The notes beneath the pieces are model-generated. The model did not search any database. It had not been told where the DNA came from and was given only the letters and a program-made list of their open reading frames with translations. This document shows positions 35,325 through 48,818 of a stretch of 64,000 nt of DNA, in pieces. Source of the DNA: Neurospora intermedia (lineage: Eukaryota > Ascomycota > Sordariomycetes > Sordariales > Sordariaceae); the NCBI GenBank assembly GCA_037102815.1, contig BTPP01000006.1:558001-622000 (forward strand). The letters are read 5' to 3'. Each line of letters begins with the position of its first letter. Position 1 is the stretch's first letter. The translations under genes and the position numbers were made by a program.

Positions 35325-38300
35325 CTCCCCCTCACTAAATACAAGTAATATTAAAACTCCCCCTTACTTAGTATTCGTCTTCACTACTTCCAGAGTCTAA
35401 CTCCTAACCGGTAGGTAGGTCTACAATACCCGTATCCTCCTCGAAGCTTCCAATAACCTTACTTCTATTAATAAACCTAAGGCTATTTCTAAAGTATAAG
35501 AATTAATCTTTAGCAAGCGGTTTAATCAATCTATCGGTTATTTACTCCTCTATCGGTATATAAATAAGATTGACAGATCCATCTTCAATCTTTTTACGTA
35601 CGAAATACTATTAAATATTAATATACTTTATCCTTTAATATTACGTCGGGTTCTTTACAAGTATTATAGCGCCTTAATTATTACAATAGATAATAACTGC
35701 TTTTTCGTCCTTACTTCCCCTTCGAAGATTAATACTAAGGTCTCTATACAACCTTTTCAATTAAATTACTTCCTTAATTACTAATATCTATCCTATATAT
35801 TCTACTTCTATAGAAGATAGAGCAACTATCTACTATCGTTTTAAATTCCAATTAATAGATATACTCCTAATATTAAATATAAAGTTAGAAGTGGACTTTC
35901 TAGTATCCTAATCACTTACCTAATTAAAGTCTAAGTATCCTTTTAGAAGGCTCAACTTTCTTATAAATATTAGCATTAAGCTTCTCGTACCTTTAAAGTA
36001 CTTAAAAATCCTCTTAAAGGCCCGGAAATATACTTTAGCGGGATTTATAATATATTAGCTAATAATTAATACAATATATATAATATCCGGTCTAGTACCA
36101 ATTATAACGTATATTAGAGAGCCTACTACAGATTAAAATATAATAATTCTAACCTTTTTAGCAATCTAATTCTCCCCCGCCTTTTTTAGGCGGTCGGTTA
36201 TTATTAGAGTATTTACTAGGTTATATAAAGCCATACCGAACTAGGCAAGGATCTTATTAACATATCCCTATTAATTTAAATAAATAGTCCGTTCCCGGCG
36301 GTTGCGGGTAATACAAATGCTAAAGTAATAGTAACATAGACCCAAATCTATCATTTAGAACCTTATATTTAACGCATCCTTCAGACTTTAAATCTTTTCC
36401 TTATCGTTACCTATAATAAATAGGTCGTCTACATAAATAGCTACAAAGGTACCTATACTAGAGAATACTCTATAGTCTATAGTAATAAGGGTATAGCCTA
36501 GATCCTTCAATACTAATATTAGTATATTAAACTAGACCCTAGGTACTTGCTTAAACCCGTAGAACGCCTTATTAAATTTGTAAACCCGCGGTCCGTCGGT
36601 AAACTCTAATAGTTACTCTATATAGATTGTCTCTTCTACATTCCCGTATAGAAATACGGTCTTAATATCTATCTATTTAATTTCAAAGTCTAGGGCTACA
36701 GCGATAGTAAATAGGATTTTATAATTTATTAGCTTAATAACGGAAGTAAACGTCTCAAAGTAATCTACGCCCTCGATTTATTCGAAGCTGCGTACTATCT
36801 ATCGAACTTTCCGTCTAATTACTTCGTTATTTGGCCCTCGCTTAAACTTATAGACCCATTTACTACGTAAGATATATATTCTTAGTATAATATCTACTAA
36901 TTCCTATATACTATTATTAATTAGAGATTTATATTTATTAACCATTACTTCCAACCACTTATCCTAGAAGAAGCTCTCCTTCGCTTCTTTCAACAATGTA
37001 GGTTCTATTCCTTCTTCTAAATCTGTTCCTCCAACGTATAATATATAGTACTAGATAGGATGGGGGTAGTTTATTATATCCCTTAGTAAATACTAGAGTT
37101 CTAAATACCCTTCGATAGAGCGTAGGGATATACTAATCTACACAATTAATAATATACTAACTTAAAGTTCCGGCTCTATATTATCCAAACTACCTTAAGA
37201 ATAATCGCTTAGTATTTACCTTTACCCTACCGGTACAATTCGTCCAATAATAGACCCTTATTATTAATATTTAGAGGGTAGAGACTATATTATCGGTAAG
37301 GCCGCAAGAAGCGAGCTAGGGGATCCTTATTTACCCTCCTCACCCCCTGGCCTACCCTAACTAATTAGCCGCCCGCTCTAGTTAAGGGTCCGGGGTTAAC
37401 TACCTTATAGACCTACTTACCTACCCCCGGGAAGCCCCGCTTACCTACTTCCGAGGCCTACTTACCCTCCTTTGTCCGGGTCCGTAGCGTTGGGTTAGAA
37501 TTATTTTAGATTCGGAATTATTTATATAGTAGCGTTTATTATTCTACGTTTAACAAAGACCTTCTCGGTTTCGAAGTGAATATTATTTAATTTAATTACT
37601 TAACTGCTTAGTATTAAGAGTTTATAAACCGTATGTCCCTCGAAGCTAATTAATATATATTTAATTGCCTTATTATTTATTTTCTTCCTTTATACTTCCG
37701 GAATTAGATGTTAGGCAGTTGTACTAATAGCCTTAATATTACTAACGTTTGGTCGTTGTCCGTAGACTAATTCAAACGGTATTTTATTAAATACTAAATA
37801 GGGGCTTCGATTCTTAAAATAATTAACCGTTTTAAGGATCTCTAGCCAAAACTTCTTCGGAATATTCCTTCCAATTATAATAGGTAGGAGTTTTTTTCGG
37901 AAGTAGAGGTTTAAATTCTCTGCTATACTATTTAACTAGTACTATTTAATTATCGATCGTTCGATTTACATCCCTCTTTTAGCGGCCCATATATTAAACT
38001 CGTAGCTATTAAATTCCTAGGCGCTATCGAGGTAAATAACTCTATACTTTCTTCTTTAGGGATCCTTTACTTCCAATATTTATACGAACTGTTCAATAAA
38101 TTACTACGCTTTTACCCTATCCTTAATAGCTAATGACCTATTAAACCTACTATACCTATTAATTAATATAATTCAATAATACTCTCTATAATATCTAATA
38201 GTATTAAATAGACCGCAAATATCGGCGTAGATTACGTTTAATACGTACTCGGCCTTTCTAAGCTTACTATAATATAGCGTCTCTTTTATTCGACTTCTAA

Positions 38301-39329
38301 TATATAGCTTGTATATATAGTACTACTAGGCATCTTTTATCCTATCGACTATTTTATATATTTTAGTAAGGTTTTCTTCGCTAAAATAACCTATACGCTC
38401 GTACTAGAGTCTCATCTTTAGGCTAACCGAATATAAAACAAAGGTTTACTAAACTATATTAATAGTTTATAATACAAATAGGTTACTGAAATAGGTTGTT
38501 TAAATACCTATACCTCCTTTTTCAATCCGCCAATAGTTCTTAGATAGTATTATATTAGAACTATAGTCAAGTAGTTAGGTTATAGATATTAGGTTAATAC
38601 TAAGGTCTAGAATAAAGAGAATATTCTTAAATAGAACTATAGTAATTGCACCGTTAAAAATATATTTCTTTTCTATATTGCCAATGCTTAGCACCGGGAC
38701 TTTCGCTCTACCGATACCGGTAATAAATCCGCTATACGCCTCGAAGGTAATAAAATCGCTCCGAACGGTTATTATATATTGCCCGTATTTAGAGTTTAGA
38801 AAATATAACGTTTAAAGCGAGTAAATTATTCTGTTGTAAGATATATCGTTAAAAGTAGATATAATAATCTTCGGTTTAATTGTAAATAGGTAGAGATAGA
38901 CCCGATATATTTACAATAAAAGCTTATTAGGTTAGGGTTATTACAATTAGAATTAATATTAAAGATTTCTTTTTTCTTCTCTATTTATAAATATTATACT
39001 CCTTTTTCAATTCTGGGTAAAATTCCCAACAACTTTCCTTATTATAATATTTCTTATTATAATAGGTATAGAATTTATTTCGAGGGTCGTTAACGAGCGG
39101 GGTTAAGATTATATTCTACTTTCTTACTATTATTACTACTATATTATAATTACCCTCGGCGCTAATACGTATAAATTCCCCTTCAGCTAAACGTAAAGCG
39201 TCTTAGAAGGTAAATAGCTTTTTATTATAAGTAGCCTAGAAATTAATCTTCTAAGCGCTATACTATTTTTAGTTAAATGCTTACAATAGTCTTAGGATTA
39301 ATTAGCTTTCGGGGAATCGGTATTCTAGC

Positions 39330-39610
39330 CTAATAGTAATATATTCTTCCTATAGGGAAGAGATCTTCTAAGCAGTAGAATTGGGTTAAGAGCTAATAGT
39401 ATAGCTCCTTCTAGTAGAGTTAATTCGAAAATTAGTAATATAGCTCCTTCTAATAAAGTTAATTCAAAAGGAAGGCCCCGTAGAAGACCCCGCAAGAGTA
39501 CTAGTACTAATAATAAACCGCCGCGATTGAGAGGAGGATAAATTAGCAAGAGTGAAATAGATTAGTAAGAGTAAAATAAATTAGTAAGAGTAATATAAAT
39601 AAATAGTTAT
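39330..39610. repeat. Short tandem repeats in the 5' region of Copia-3
   Basis: Two kinds of local repeat. A unit of about 35-40 bp containing AGCTCCTTCTAGTAGAGTTAATTC-like sequence occurs two to three times (about 39390-39475). A 16-20 bp unit containing AGTAAGAGT(A/G)AAATA occurs about three times (39545-39600). They lie in the poorly conserved upstream gag region; an open minus frame across them (39549-39325) is repetitive and not a recognised protein. Confidence 0.6.
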
Positions 39611-40028
39611 TATTATAGTAAATAAATATAATAATAAATTGGTCTTTACAATTCTCAATCTCCCTCTCTCTCCTCTTCATTACTTTTATTAACCACTAAC
39701 CACCAACTATTACCTACCAACTACCAACCCCTAACGCTACTATATTAATTATCTTCGAAAATAATAATTTTAAACTCAAATAACGCTTCAATAATATATT
39801 GAAAGAAGAAGAAGAGCGCCGTAACTTACTTACTCTTAAGCACTAACGAACTTCTATTGGCTAAATTGGTACTAAAATAGTATTACTAGCTAAAGATGAA
39901 TTTATCTATAAAAAAAAGGCTTTTAGTCTTTTCTTCTCTATCTAATTAAAATAGTATATCTCCTTCGTTGTTAATTATTACTCAGATTATTCTAATTCGG
40001 GATTTAGTTAATTGAATTTTATTACCGG

Positions 40029-40031
<3 letters not shown>

Positions 40032-40064
<33 letters not shown>
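40032..40064 (+). repeat. Poly(A) run of 33
   Basis: Uninterrupted run of 33 A after CCGGCTT. Either a homopolymer within the Copia-3 leader or the tail of a small retrocopy on +. No flanking duplication was found to support a retrocopy. Confidence 0.8.
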
Positions 40065-40066
<2 letters not shown>

Positions 40067-40435
40067 AAGGAGTTTAGTTCGACTTATTCCGCGAACTCTA
40101 ATCGAATACCTTATAGTATACCCTTTTACAAAGCAACCGTCAACGGTACCGAAAGATAGTATATCTTACGGCGGTCTTATATTTCCTATTCCCTAGAACG
40201 GCCTATACGTAATTAATACTAGAAGATTAGAAAATAAGAAGGATTTAAGACGTTAGTAATATATCGATATCTAAGAGATATTAGTAATATATTTGAATAT
40301 TTAAACGAAAAACCAGATACTAGTAGGGAATTAAACGCGAAAGCTCTCTAGAACTTATACCAATAGCGGCTACAGGCGTCCTACACAAACCGCTATACTA
40401 CGGGCGTCCCTATAATACCCCGGGGGGGGGCTGGT

Positions 40436-40736
40436 AATAGTAAAGTAGTTGAAAGTAGACTATATTAGCTAATTGGAGCGTTTTGGGAGTATTTACTATG
40501 CTTGCAGTTGAGTTTATAGGTAAAATAATAGAAATCCGATGAGAAGGGTCAGATTTGGTGATGTTTTGGTTGGTGTTTTGCTTTTGAGTCAGGATTGGCT
40601 GCCAAGAACCTTCCCGTGCTTCCCGTCTTGGCAAATGGATTTAATTGGGTGCATTCCGTCGCTTTAAATATTCACACCCATGGGTGTTTCTCTGTCTTCC
40701 TTGGCTATATAGGCTCCGGCCAAGGAAAATGTATTT
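40436..40736. other. Unassigned low-RIP segment
   Basis: 300 bp with normal CpA/TpG content, sharply different from both sides. It follows a G-run (40424-40433, purine-tract-like) and holds GGCTATATAGGC (TATA-like, about 40703-40714) and the inverted pair CTTGGC/GCCAAG (about 40600-40638). It resembles an LTR edge but has no partner in the window. Open frames on both strands here (for example minus 40634-40410) have no recognised domain. Confidence 0.35.
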
Positions 40737-42263
40737 TATATTTCTTTAAAGTAATAATAGTACGAGAGTTAGGGGGGGCGTCTAGTAAAATACCTTCGTT
40801 TATAATTTTTATTATTAATTCTAATACCTTTCCGGTTAGGTTTTTATAGGGGGCGAATACCCGCGGCCTTTCGATATATATAATAAACACCTTTATAATT
40901 ACCTTCCGGAGAATAGGATACCCTTTACAGTTATATATATAGTAACCTTTCTTCTTATATAATTTATAATAAACAAATAATTCATTATTATTGAATAAGT
41001 AATTTACTTTATTAAAGCGATCTCCTTCGTATTTAGCTTTATTATAGCAGGCGTAGATATTTTCTTAATAGTAGAATTTCGTTGTATATCCGATTTTCTA
41101 ATATCTAAAATATTATTAAATATTATTCGAAGTTTAAAACGGTTTATATAAGTATACGCCGCCGTCCTAAAGGAAAAGGTTATCCTAAAGGAAGTATACT
41201 ACTAATATAATAGCGATTTCTATTAGGAGTAGGCTTTTATTTTCTCCGTCCCTTCTCTTCTATAGCCGAATTTAATAATAAATACCTCCGGGTTTTTCTC
41301 CTTCGCTACATTCAATATAACCTCCGCTATAGTATAATTATTAATACTATTTTAGGGTACGCCCTAAATTAGTACGCTTATAGTATTTATAGTAATGAAA
41401 GTATCGGGGCTGAAAATTTCCTTAGCCTATATTTAATTACATTAGTATTAATTATATATAGATTTATTGAATATAATTATATAATTTCTAATTACTAGTA
41501 TTTGAGTAATTGTACGGATCATTAGGCCGGTATTTCTTTTATTTAAATATATAATTAAAATTGTTTTTGTATTTTTATTCAAACGGTTTATAACTTCGGC
41601 GGTAATCGTTACTCCTTTAATAATAAATTACTATTCGAAATTGGAGGGGATAAACTTTTTAATAGTAGTAAGTAATTATTAAAGGGTAGTACCGATTTTA
41701 CTTAGGTTAATTTTCATTATAATATCGGCTTAATACTTTAATACCTTTTAGGCGCCTTTCTTAATTTCCTTTAGAATATCCTTCTTTAAGTCGTTAAAAT
41801 CCTTTTTAATAATAAATTAGTCGGTTCTAACATTACTAACTTCGGGTTATATAGATTTACTTTTTCTAATATATACCTTTGTAAATTGGAAAAATAATTT
41901 TTAAACCTAATAATAGTCTTTAATTAAAACGGTATTATAGTCTATAAATTTATTTACTTTAATAATAAATTTCTTTAGTATTTTATTATCTTCCTCCGTT
42001 TTATCCGAAATCTTCGCAGTGAGTACGGCTTTAGGATCGTTGTATATTGAGATTTCCGCGAGCGGGTTGTAAATGCTATTTTCGAGCCTACGAATACCAC
42101 TAACGATAGCCATCGGTAATAATAATATAACACCGTCGCTACACTCGTCGTAGGACATTGTAAGGGACGTAAACGACCCTCCTAAGTCGCTTGCCGTTGT
42201 CAGTTTTCGTTTTGGAGCACTCCTCGACCAGAAATCGGCGTTTTCGGTTTCAAAGCAGTTTTT
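40737..42263 (-). mobile_element. LINE 5' part (ORF1), probably the displaced start of L1
   Basis: Minus-strand main-family LINE with the family 5' end at about 42263 (CAAAGCAGTTTTT on +), as in L5 and L6, and ORF1 through the zinc knuckles to 40737. The N-terminal frame is open at 42158-41907 (DNA reading DECSDGV). Family sequence stops at 40737, within a base or two of the family position where L1 stops at 16748. LINEs are rarely 3'-truncated, so this is best seen as one end of a LINE broken by later events, perhaps L1. It interrupts the gypsy leader at 42264. Confidence 0.8.
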
Positions 42264-42683
42264 TATATAGACGGAAAGATCTATTATTCGGTATAGAAAA
42301 AGAAACTATTCTAAAACTAATATACGCTACGCTATGAATTGTAGGTAGTCCTTCCTTCTAATAGCTAACTAATAAAAGGGTAGAACTTAATATAAGGGGA
42401 TAGTAGAACGATATATAGGTGCTAGCCTTATATAGTATATTAAGGTTCTACGAAGAAAGAAAGGAGAAAACGCTACCCTCCGGGTCGCTCGAGTACTAGA
42501 GTTTAAATAGCCGTACGCTAGTAGCCTTAGTACCTAAGGTAGTTAGAAAATACTCTAGAAAACCCGGGCGTTGTAGTACCATAGTCCGAATCGACTGGGG
42601 TAGTCCTAATACGGGTTACCGTCTTAGTACTTAAATCTAGCTAATTAGAGCCAGATGCCTTGTCGGGCGTCAGTCCTATAATA
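42264..42683 (-). mobile_element. Gypsy-2-family LTR and leader fragment
   Basis: Reverse complement of the Gypsy-2 5' end at 56935-57345, including the LTR start (TATTATAGGACTGACGCCCG on -, 42683-42664), a shared block CGACCCGGAGGGTAGCG (about 42475-42491) and the start of the internal region. It ends where the LINE at 40737-42263 begins, so the rest of the element was displaced. The outer LTR edge meets Copia-2 sequence at 42684. Broken fossil. Confidence 0.85.
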
Positions 42684-43183
42684 CGTACTATCTACTTTAA
42701 CCTAGATTTAGTAGCCGCTATTCGCTATTTTGTGAATTTCATTGATTGTCTAGTCTGAAAAAATGATGTAATGTTCAATAATATTACTATTACTGCTACG
42801 GACTGGATCCTTATAGTTAACTATGTCCTCTTTAAGAAAGGTTACTACGCTAACTCTAATAATCTTACTAGTATATAGGTTCCAAATAAATATAATACGA
42901 TTGTATATATTATTACAGCGGATAAAATAACCCTTCTGTACTTTAGTACGAAATTTATCGCATTGTAGTCGCTTTTCTAGCTTAATAAAGTAGTAAGCCG
43001 TATAAAAAAGGAAAACCTTAAGTACTTGAGATATAGTTGTTTGATTTCGTCTAGGAAGTTGGCCGCCTTAGCGAATAGCTCCAAAGACTCTTACCTCCAC
43101 AAGCCTTTGAAGGAAGAAGGTTGAGTACTCTGACGATGTAGTCTACTATGAATAGCTATAAATATTCTAGGATATTGAGATCT

Positions 43184-43373
43184 TGTTGGTGGGTCTCTGG
43201 CATCTGGGCTGAGCCATTCACTGGACTGGGCACAGCCCAGTCCCCACTCTGTGCCCTGCCCAGACCGCACCACATCTAGCCTTCCAGACTCGGCTAGTCT
43301 CCCTCTTCCTCTTTCTTCTCTATAGCACTTAATCAATCGTATCCAACCGCTTGATTTCGTTGGTGATCTCACA
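43184..43373 (+). repeat. Copia-1 5' LTR
   Basis: 190 bp, TGTTGGTGGG...GATCTCACA. Differs from the 3' LTR by scattered transitions, most of C/T or G/A type. Keeps abundant CpA, unlike the body of the element. The minus open frame 43372-43091 is antisense to it. Confidence 0.95.
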
Positions 43374-43385
43374 GGTTATGAGCCC
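43374..43385 (+). other. Copia-1 primer-binding site, half-tRNA type
   Basis: GGTTATGAGCCC directly follows the 5' LTR. It is complementary to GGGCTCATAACC, the anticodon-loop region of initiator methionine tRNA, the internal (half-tRNA) primer known for Drosophila copia. Copia-2 has the same site with one G to A change (54521-54532, minus strand). Confidence 0.75.
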
Positions 43386-46300
43386 TCTTTCTAACCTTCC
43401 CTGTGATCGCATTTGACAAGCGCATCAAGCGTATCGTCAACTTCAATAGGCGCTGTAGTACCGGGTTAAAAGAAGCAACGCGACCTTCGTCGATTTGACG
43501 ATTCGCCCGTTCGTTCACAAGCTAAATAGCCTCGCTATATGAAGATTCTCGCTAATACTTGTTGTTTAGCGACCCCTCCTTCGAATTAGTTATCGATTTA
43601 TTTAATGAATTAGTTATCGGTTTATTTATCATTGAATTAAGCGATTCAATCAAATTAATTAGTGGTTAGTTTAGCGATATCTTATCTCTTTCTCGATATG
43701 TCGAATCCTCCTATGCCTACGACGATTACTAGTTCGTTGTTGGTTCCCTTTTTTGGCGATTATAATATTGTTAATTGGTATTAGGGATTTATAGCCGAGC
43801 TTGATTGCTTTTAGTTCGCTGAGTACGTTTTTGAGACCGTTTCGGAGCCCGATAAGGCGGATACCGATAAGTATAATATTTAGTAAATTAGACGTACTAA
43901 TACTAATAAGATCCTGCTTTCTACTTTTAAGAACCCTAAAGTCGACGTTATTTTGAATATTAATGGTTGGGATAGAATTGGGAGAGACCTAAAGGTTACG
44001 TATAATTTTATTTAGTTTTGTATTGCCCGTGTTACTAAAGAGGTTCGTAGCGAAGTTTTTGCTGAGTATTTGGCTATTAAGTGTACTAACTTCGATACTA
44101 TGGCTTTTTTCCTTGGCTATTATATTTTGCTATATAAGTATATTAAAGATGTAAAGTTTAAAATTGACGATAACTTCGAATTTACTTTCCTTTATAATAC
44201 TATAAAGGCTATTTACTCTATCGATACTAGATATTGGGCAGTTGCTTTGGAAGTTAAAGAGCTGGATATTAGAACCTTCTTATCGAAATTTGGTAATATT
44301 AGCAACGTTAAGTCCTGTACTAGTATTAACGTTAATATTTAGAAGATAGTTAATAATATTAATAAGAATAATAATAATAGTGGTTCGATTAATAAGAAGA
44401 AGGATGATAATAAGAGAATCGATTGTATTGGTTATAATAAGAAGATCTACCCTACCTAGAAGTATATTTCCTGCGGTTACTACGTTAGTAAGAAGGCCGA
44501 TATCTGTTGGGTTTGCTTCCTAGAGTAGGCGTTTGATACGTGGAAGTTTAAGAAGGATATAATAGCTAAGAAAGTAGCCGTTATTACCGCTAGTACTAGT
44601 ACTCTTACTAATAACGCTTTAACCAATTTTACTACTCCTGCTATTATTGCTAATTTTGCTTTGTTGTATGGAGGTGGAATGTTCATAGGCTTGAGCGGCT
44701 TAGGCGGTAGTAGTATAGATTTTTATTAGAGACTCTAACCGACGCCGTTGAGCGTATTAATAGTACTTAGAGTAGTAGTTAATTAATCGATTATTAATTT
44801 TAATTTTAATATGCCTATAGTAATCCCGCTAAAGTCTAATAGGTTTTAAGGTAATACTAATAACTAGATAGTATTCGAGATTTGGTTATTTACGATTTTG
44901 GTTGTATAAACAATATCTTTAACTACTTTAAATGGTTTATAGATATATATTTACTCTCTTATTTAGTAGTTTATACTATTAGCGATGGTACTTCGATTTA
45001 TACTTACTATATTAGTACTGTTAAATAATCTATAGTTACTTTGAATAATATAACTATTAAGGTTAGAATTAAGGATTGTATTTATAGTCCCTCTACCCTA
45101 GTAAATCTATTAACTTCGAGAGGTCTTTTTGATAATAGTATAGTCTGGGATATAAAATCTAATTAAATATTAGTATACGGTAAAGTTACAATTCAATGTA
45201 AATAGATTAATAACCTTCCCGTTCTTCCGGTATACATTTAACCAGACTTCCCCTAGAACGTTCGCTATGCTATAATGGTTTTAATTAATTATTTAATAAT
45301 GTATCGTCGCCTTATATACGTAGGTAAAGACCAGGTTCTTAAAGCTTGCGAAGCGGCCGGTATTAAGCTAAGTAATACTTAAGACTACTTTTGCGAGGTA
45401 TGCGTCAAAGCTAAGGTATATAATGTGATTCTTAAAATTGTTAATAAAGTAACTATTTAATTAATAGTTTATATTTACATCGACGTCGTCTCCTATACTC
45501 TTTCCGGTTATAAGGGCTATAAATATATTTTATTGATTAAGTTACCGGCTTCTATTGGGTAAGGTTTATGGTTAATAAGGGCGATGCCTTTATATAAATT
45601 AAAGAGTTTAAGAAGTGGGCTGAACTTTAAAGTAGTGGACTTAAAATTAGGGTATTTGGTTTTGATGGCGGTTTAGAATTTGGATTTAATATTAAAGAAT
45701 TTTAACGTAGTAAAATTGTCGAGTAGGTACGTATAGAAGGTATCGAGCTTCTAAAGTTAATACCCTATACCCTATAGATATAAGGAAAGATTGAGAGAGT
45801 TAGTATTATTATTATATAATGTGCTAGAGCTTTAATATTAGATTTGGATATTCTAGAGTATTTGTAGCTATTTGTAGTAGATTATATTATTAGAATATTT
45901 AACCTTCTACCTTCAAAGGTTTACGGTGGCTAGAGTCTATAGGAGTTGCTCGCTAAGGCGGTTAATTTCTTAGACGAAATTAAATAATTGTATCTTAAGT
46001 ACTTGAGGTTTTACTTCTGTACGGTTTACTATTTTATTAAGTTAAAGAAGCGGTTATAAGGCGATAAATTTCGTACTAGAGTATAGAAGGATTATTTTAT
46101 CGGTTTTGACGATATTTACGGTCGTATTATATTTATTTGGAATGCTTATACTAGTGAGATCGTTAGAGCTAGCGCGGTAACCTTTCTTAAAGAAGACCCG
46201 GTTAATTATAAAAATCTAGCCTATAGTAGCGACGGTAGTGTTATTGAATATTACGTTATTTTTTTAAATTGGATAGTCGATGAAATTAATAAAGTAGTTG

Positions 46301-46855
46301 ATAATAGTTATAAGATTTAGGTTAAGGTTGACGGTACGGTTCTACAATTATATTTAAAGAAGGTAGTTGAATTACCCTAATAATAGGGAGAAGTTAAAAA
46401 GACGTAGGAAATAACGATTATACTACTACTTTCGCTAGAGGTTACACTAGTACCCTTAACTGCGACGGTTACCATGACCGCTCTAATTAATTCGACCGTT
46501 CTAGTTACTTCGATTACTCTAGTAATTATGGTACCTCCCTATAATACTCTAATCAATATAGTACTACTAGTATTATTATCCCTAATACTGATCCTATTGC
46601 TAACTTATACTCTAGTAACTTCGCTAGTACGTTCATTGCTAGACCCGCTAAAATATTAACTAATGAGTTTACTAATTAGAGAGATTATTAAGTATAACGA
46701 CGACCTTTTTGATTTTAAAAATTTTAATGAAGAAGACCCTATACCCCGCAATTGTAACTACGACCAACGTAATTCCAATGAAATAATTATTTATATTATT
46801 CTAAGGACTCTACTACCTAATAGTCTTTAATAACCGGCTTTAGAAGTAAGATTAC

Positions 46856-47130
46856 TGTCATGGCTGAGCCAGACTGGTTGCCAAGACTGCCAAGACCACT
46901 CCCGTGGCCCGTGCTCTTATCTGCGCCCTCTGGTTGGATGCATCCGTATCGCATTCGACTTTGGTGTTTGATTGGCTGCATCCCTTCCCGGGACCCACTT
47001 CGTTGTTCTATTTAGTCGTGCCAGCCAGAGTAAATACTTCCTTCTTCTCTTTTACTCCCTATAGTTAATTATTTATTATATTCGTTAGATTAGTAGTACT
47101 AGCTACTTGCCTAGTCTACGTGCCGTAATA
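46856..47130 (+). repeat. Gag-only element 5' LTR
   Basis: 275 bp, TGTCATGGCTGAGCC... to ...GTGCCGTAATA (CA to TA at the end). All differences from the 3' LTR that I could see are transitions. Confidence 0.95.
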
Positions 47131-48818
47131 CTTAATTAACTATTCCTTCTCTAATTAGCCGGCGAATTTTATTACTATTGTTTAATTAGTAATTGTAATT
47201 TCTCTCTTCTTAATCGGTACCGCTGAGAGTAAGGTTGTATTGTATTAACCTTTATCCGACTGACGGAACCCGATTTCTGTATGTAATTGAATAAAGCGTC
47301 CGTTGTCCGATTGGGTTTAACTTTAATTATGTTATTGGAGTACTAGTAGGTTTACAATTAAAAGCGGAGGATTATATATAATTTTAAAGTTCGTTATGTT
47401 AGTAGAGTGGTTTAGAACCCGGATTTTTTATTTTTCTATTTTTTACCCTGTCTAATTACGTTATTAGTACTAATTAATTAGTACCCTTTACTTCTTAGAT
47501 TATATTTAATATTTACTTTCTTTACTTTACTGTTTTTAATATTAGGTAGTTCAATCTGCCCTACTAGAAGGCGCCTATTTTCTTTTTCTTTATTTCGATA
47601 ATTCTTACCGGCTCTTTTAGTTAATTATTATTATTTAGAGCCTAGTTGCGCAATTTATTTTAATTAATTTATTAATTAGGAGATTTATTCGCTATAGCTA
47701 ACTAATAATAGATTACTATTAAGTAGATGCTTTGAAACTACAATGTAGAGATCTAGACTTTGCGCGTTAATTTTAACCTTCTAAATAAGAAATTAATACT
47801 TTTAGTTAAAAATATTAGTAAGGTACTAACCCTTAAAGTAAAGTTACTTAATATTAATAAGTTTACCGGAATTAATTTCTCTTTTGAGATTTGGTTGCCT
47901 ATAATTAAGGCGAAGTTTAGGTTTGATAGTAAGGCTATTGGTAATGTTGAGGCGTAATTCTTTTACATCTACTTTCGGTTCGAGGGAAAGATTTAGGCCT
48001 TAGTTATACCGTAGTTAATTTAGTCCTCCGATAGTAGTATTTTTAACCCTTAAATTCTTCTTAACTAATTAGCCTATATTTATAATGACCCTAATAAAGT
48101 CTAGTAAATTGAAGTTACTTTGTACGCTTTCTAATAGGGCGATAATATTTTTAGTATTTTTATTACTAAATTTGAGCGTCTACTCTATAAAGCCTAAACT
48201 AACTCTTAGTCCGAACCTGCGAAAATCTCTTTGCTCCGCTAGGCTCTCAATAAAGAAACGCGCAAGTACGCTCTATAGATTCGTTCCTAGCTAATTACTT
48301 ATATAGATTATATTAATAAGTTGAAGGAGATTTTCGGATCTATTTACTTTTCTAGTAAATATAGTAGTAACGGCGGTAATTATAAAAATAAGGATGCGAT
48401 GGATATCGATACTATTTAAACTATATTGAATTTAATTGAATTTAATTATATAATTTTCTATATAGCTCCTAATAAGGCTCTACCTCCTACTTCTAGTACT
48501 ATAGCTACGGCTCCCTAAACTTTAATTTCTCGCGCCTAGTTTAATACGGTCGCGGTTTTGTACGATAATAACGATAATAATTCTGTTTCAAGTTACGATT
48601 CTCGTACTTCTTATTCGTTAAACGACTTCGAGCGTAAGTTGGAACGTATGTATTACAGCGATGGATTGGCTAGATAGGGTCGCGATTTGGATTAATTAGT
48701 CCTAAGGATATAGAATTGGATTGAGGCTCTGCAAGTACCTTGATGGTTATGTGGATTGATGGATTCTGGTATTTCTGGTCGACTTTGGGTCTGAGTTTTT
48801 CTTTTGCGGGGGGGGTAA

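Larger units (their letters stand above)
35118..40430 (-). mobile_element. Copia-3: Ty1/copia element, minus strand, degenerate
   Basis: Fossil Ty1/copia element inserted in L4. The downstream LTR (35118-35324) is at left. Reading right to left on -: gag and protease region (about 39500-38700), integrase (about 38600-37600), reverse transcriptase (YVDDL at about 36400-36440) and RNase H (about 35900-35450), the Ty1/copia order. It is broken in many places. The right (5') LTR was not found: no second copy of the 35118-35324 sequence exists up to 40740, so that end is missing or rearranged. The right limit is only where recognisable sequence fades. Confidence 0.78.

Noticed and set aside
43091-43372. 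Minus-strand 93-codon frame
   Set aside because: Antisense to the Copia-1 5' LTR; the frame at 54574-54804 is the same LTR read in Copia-2.
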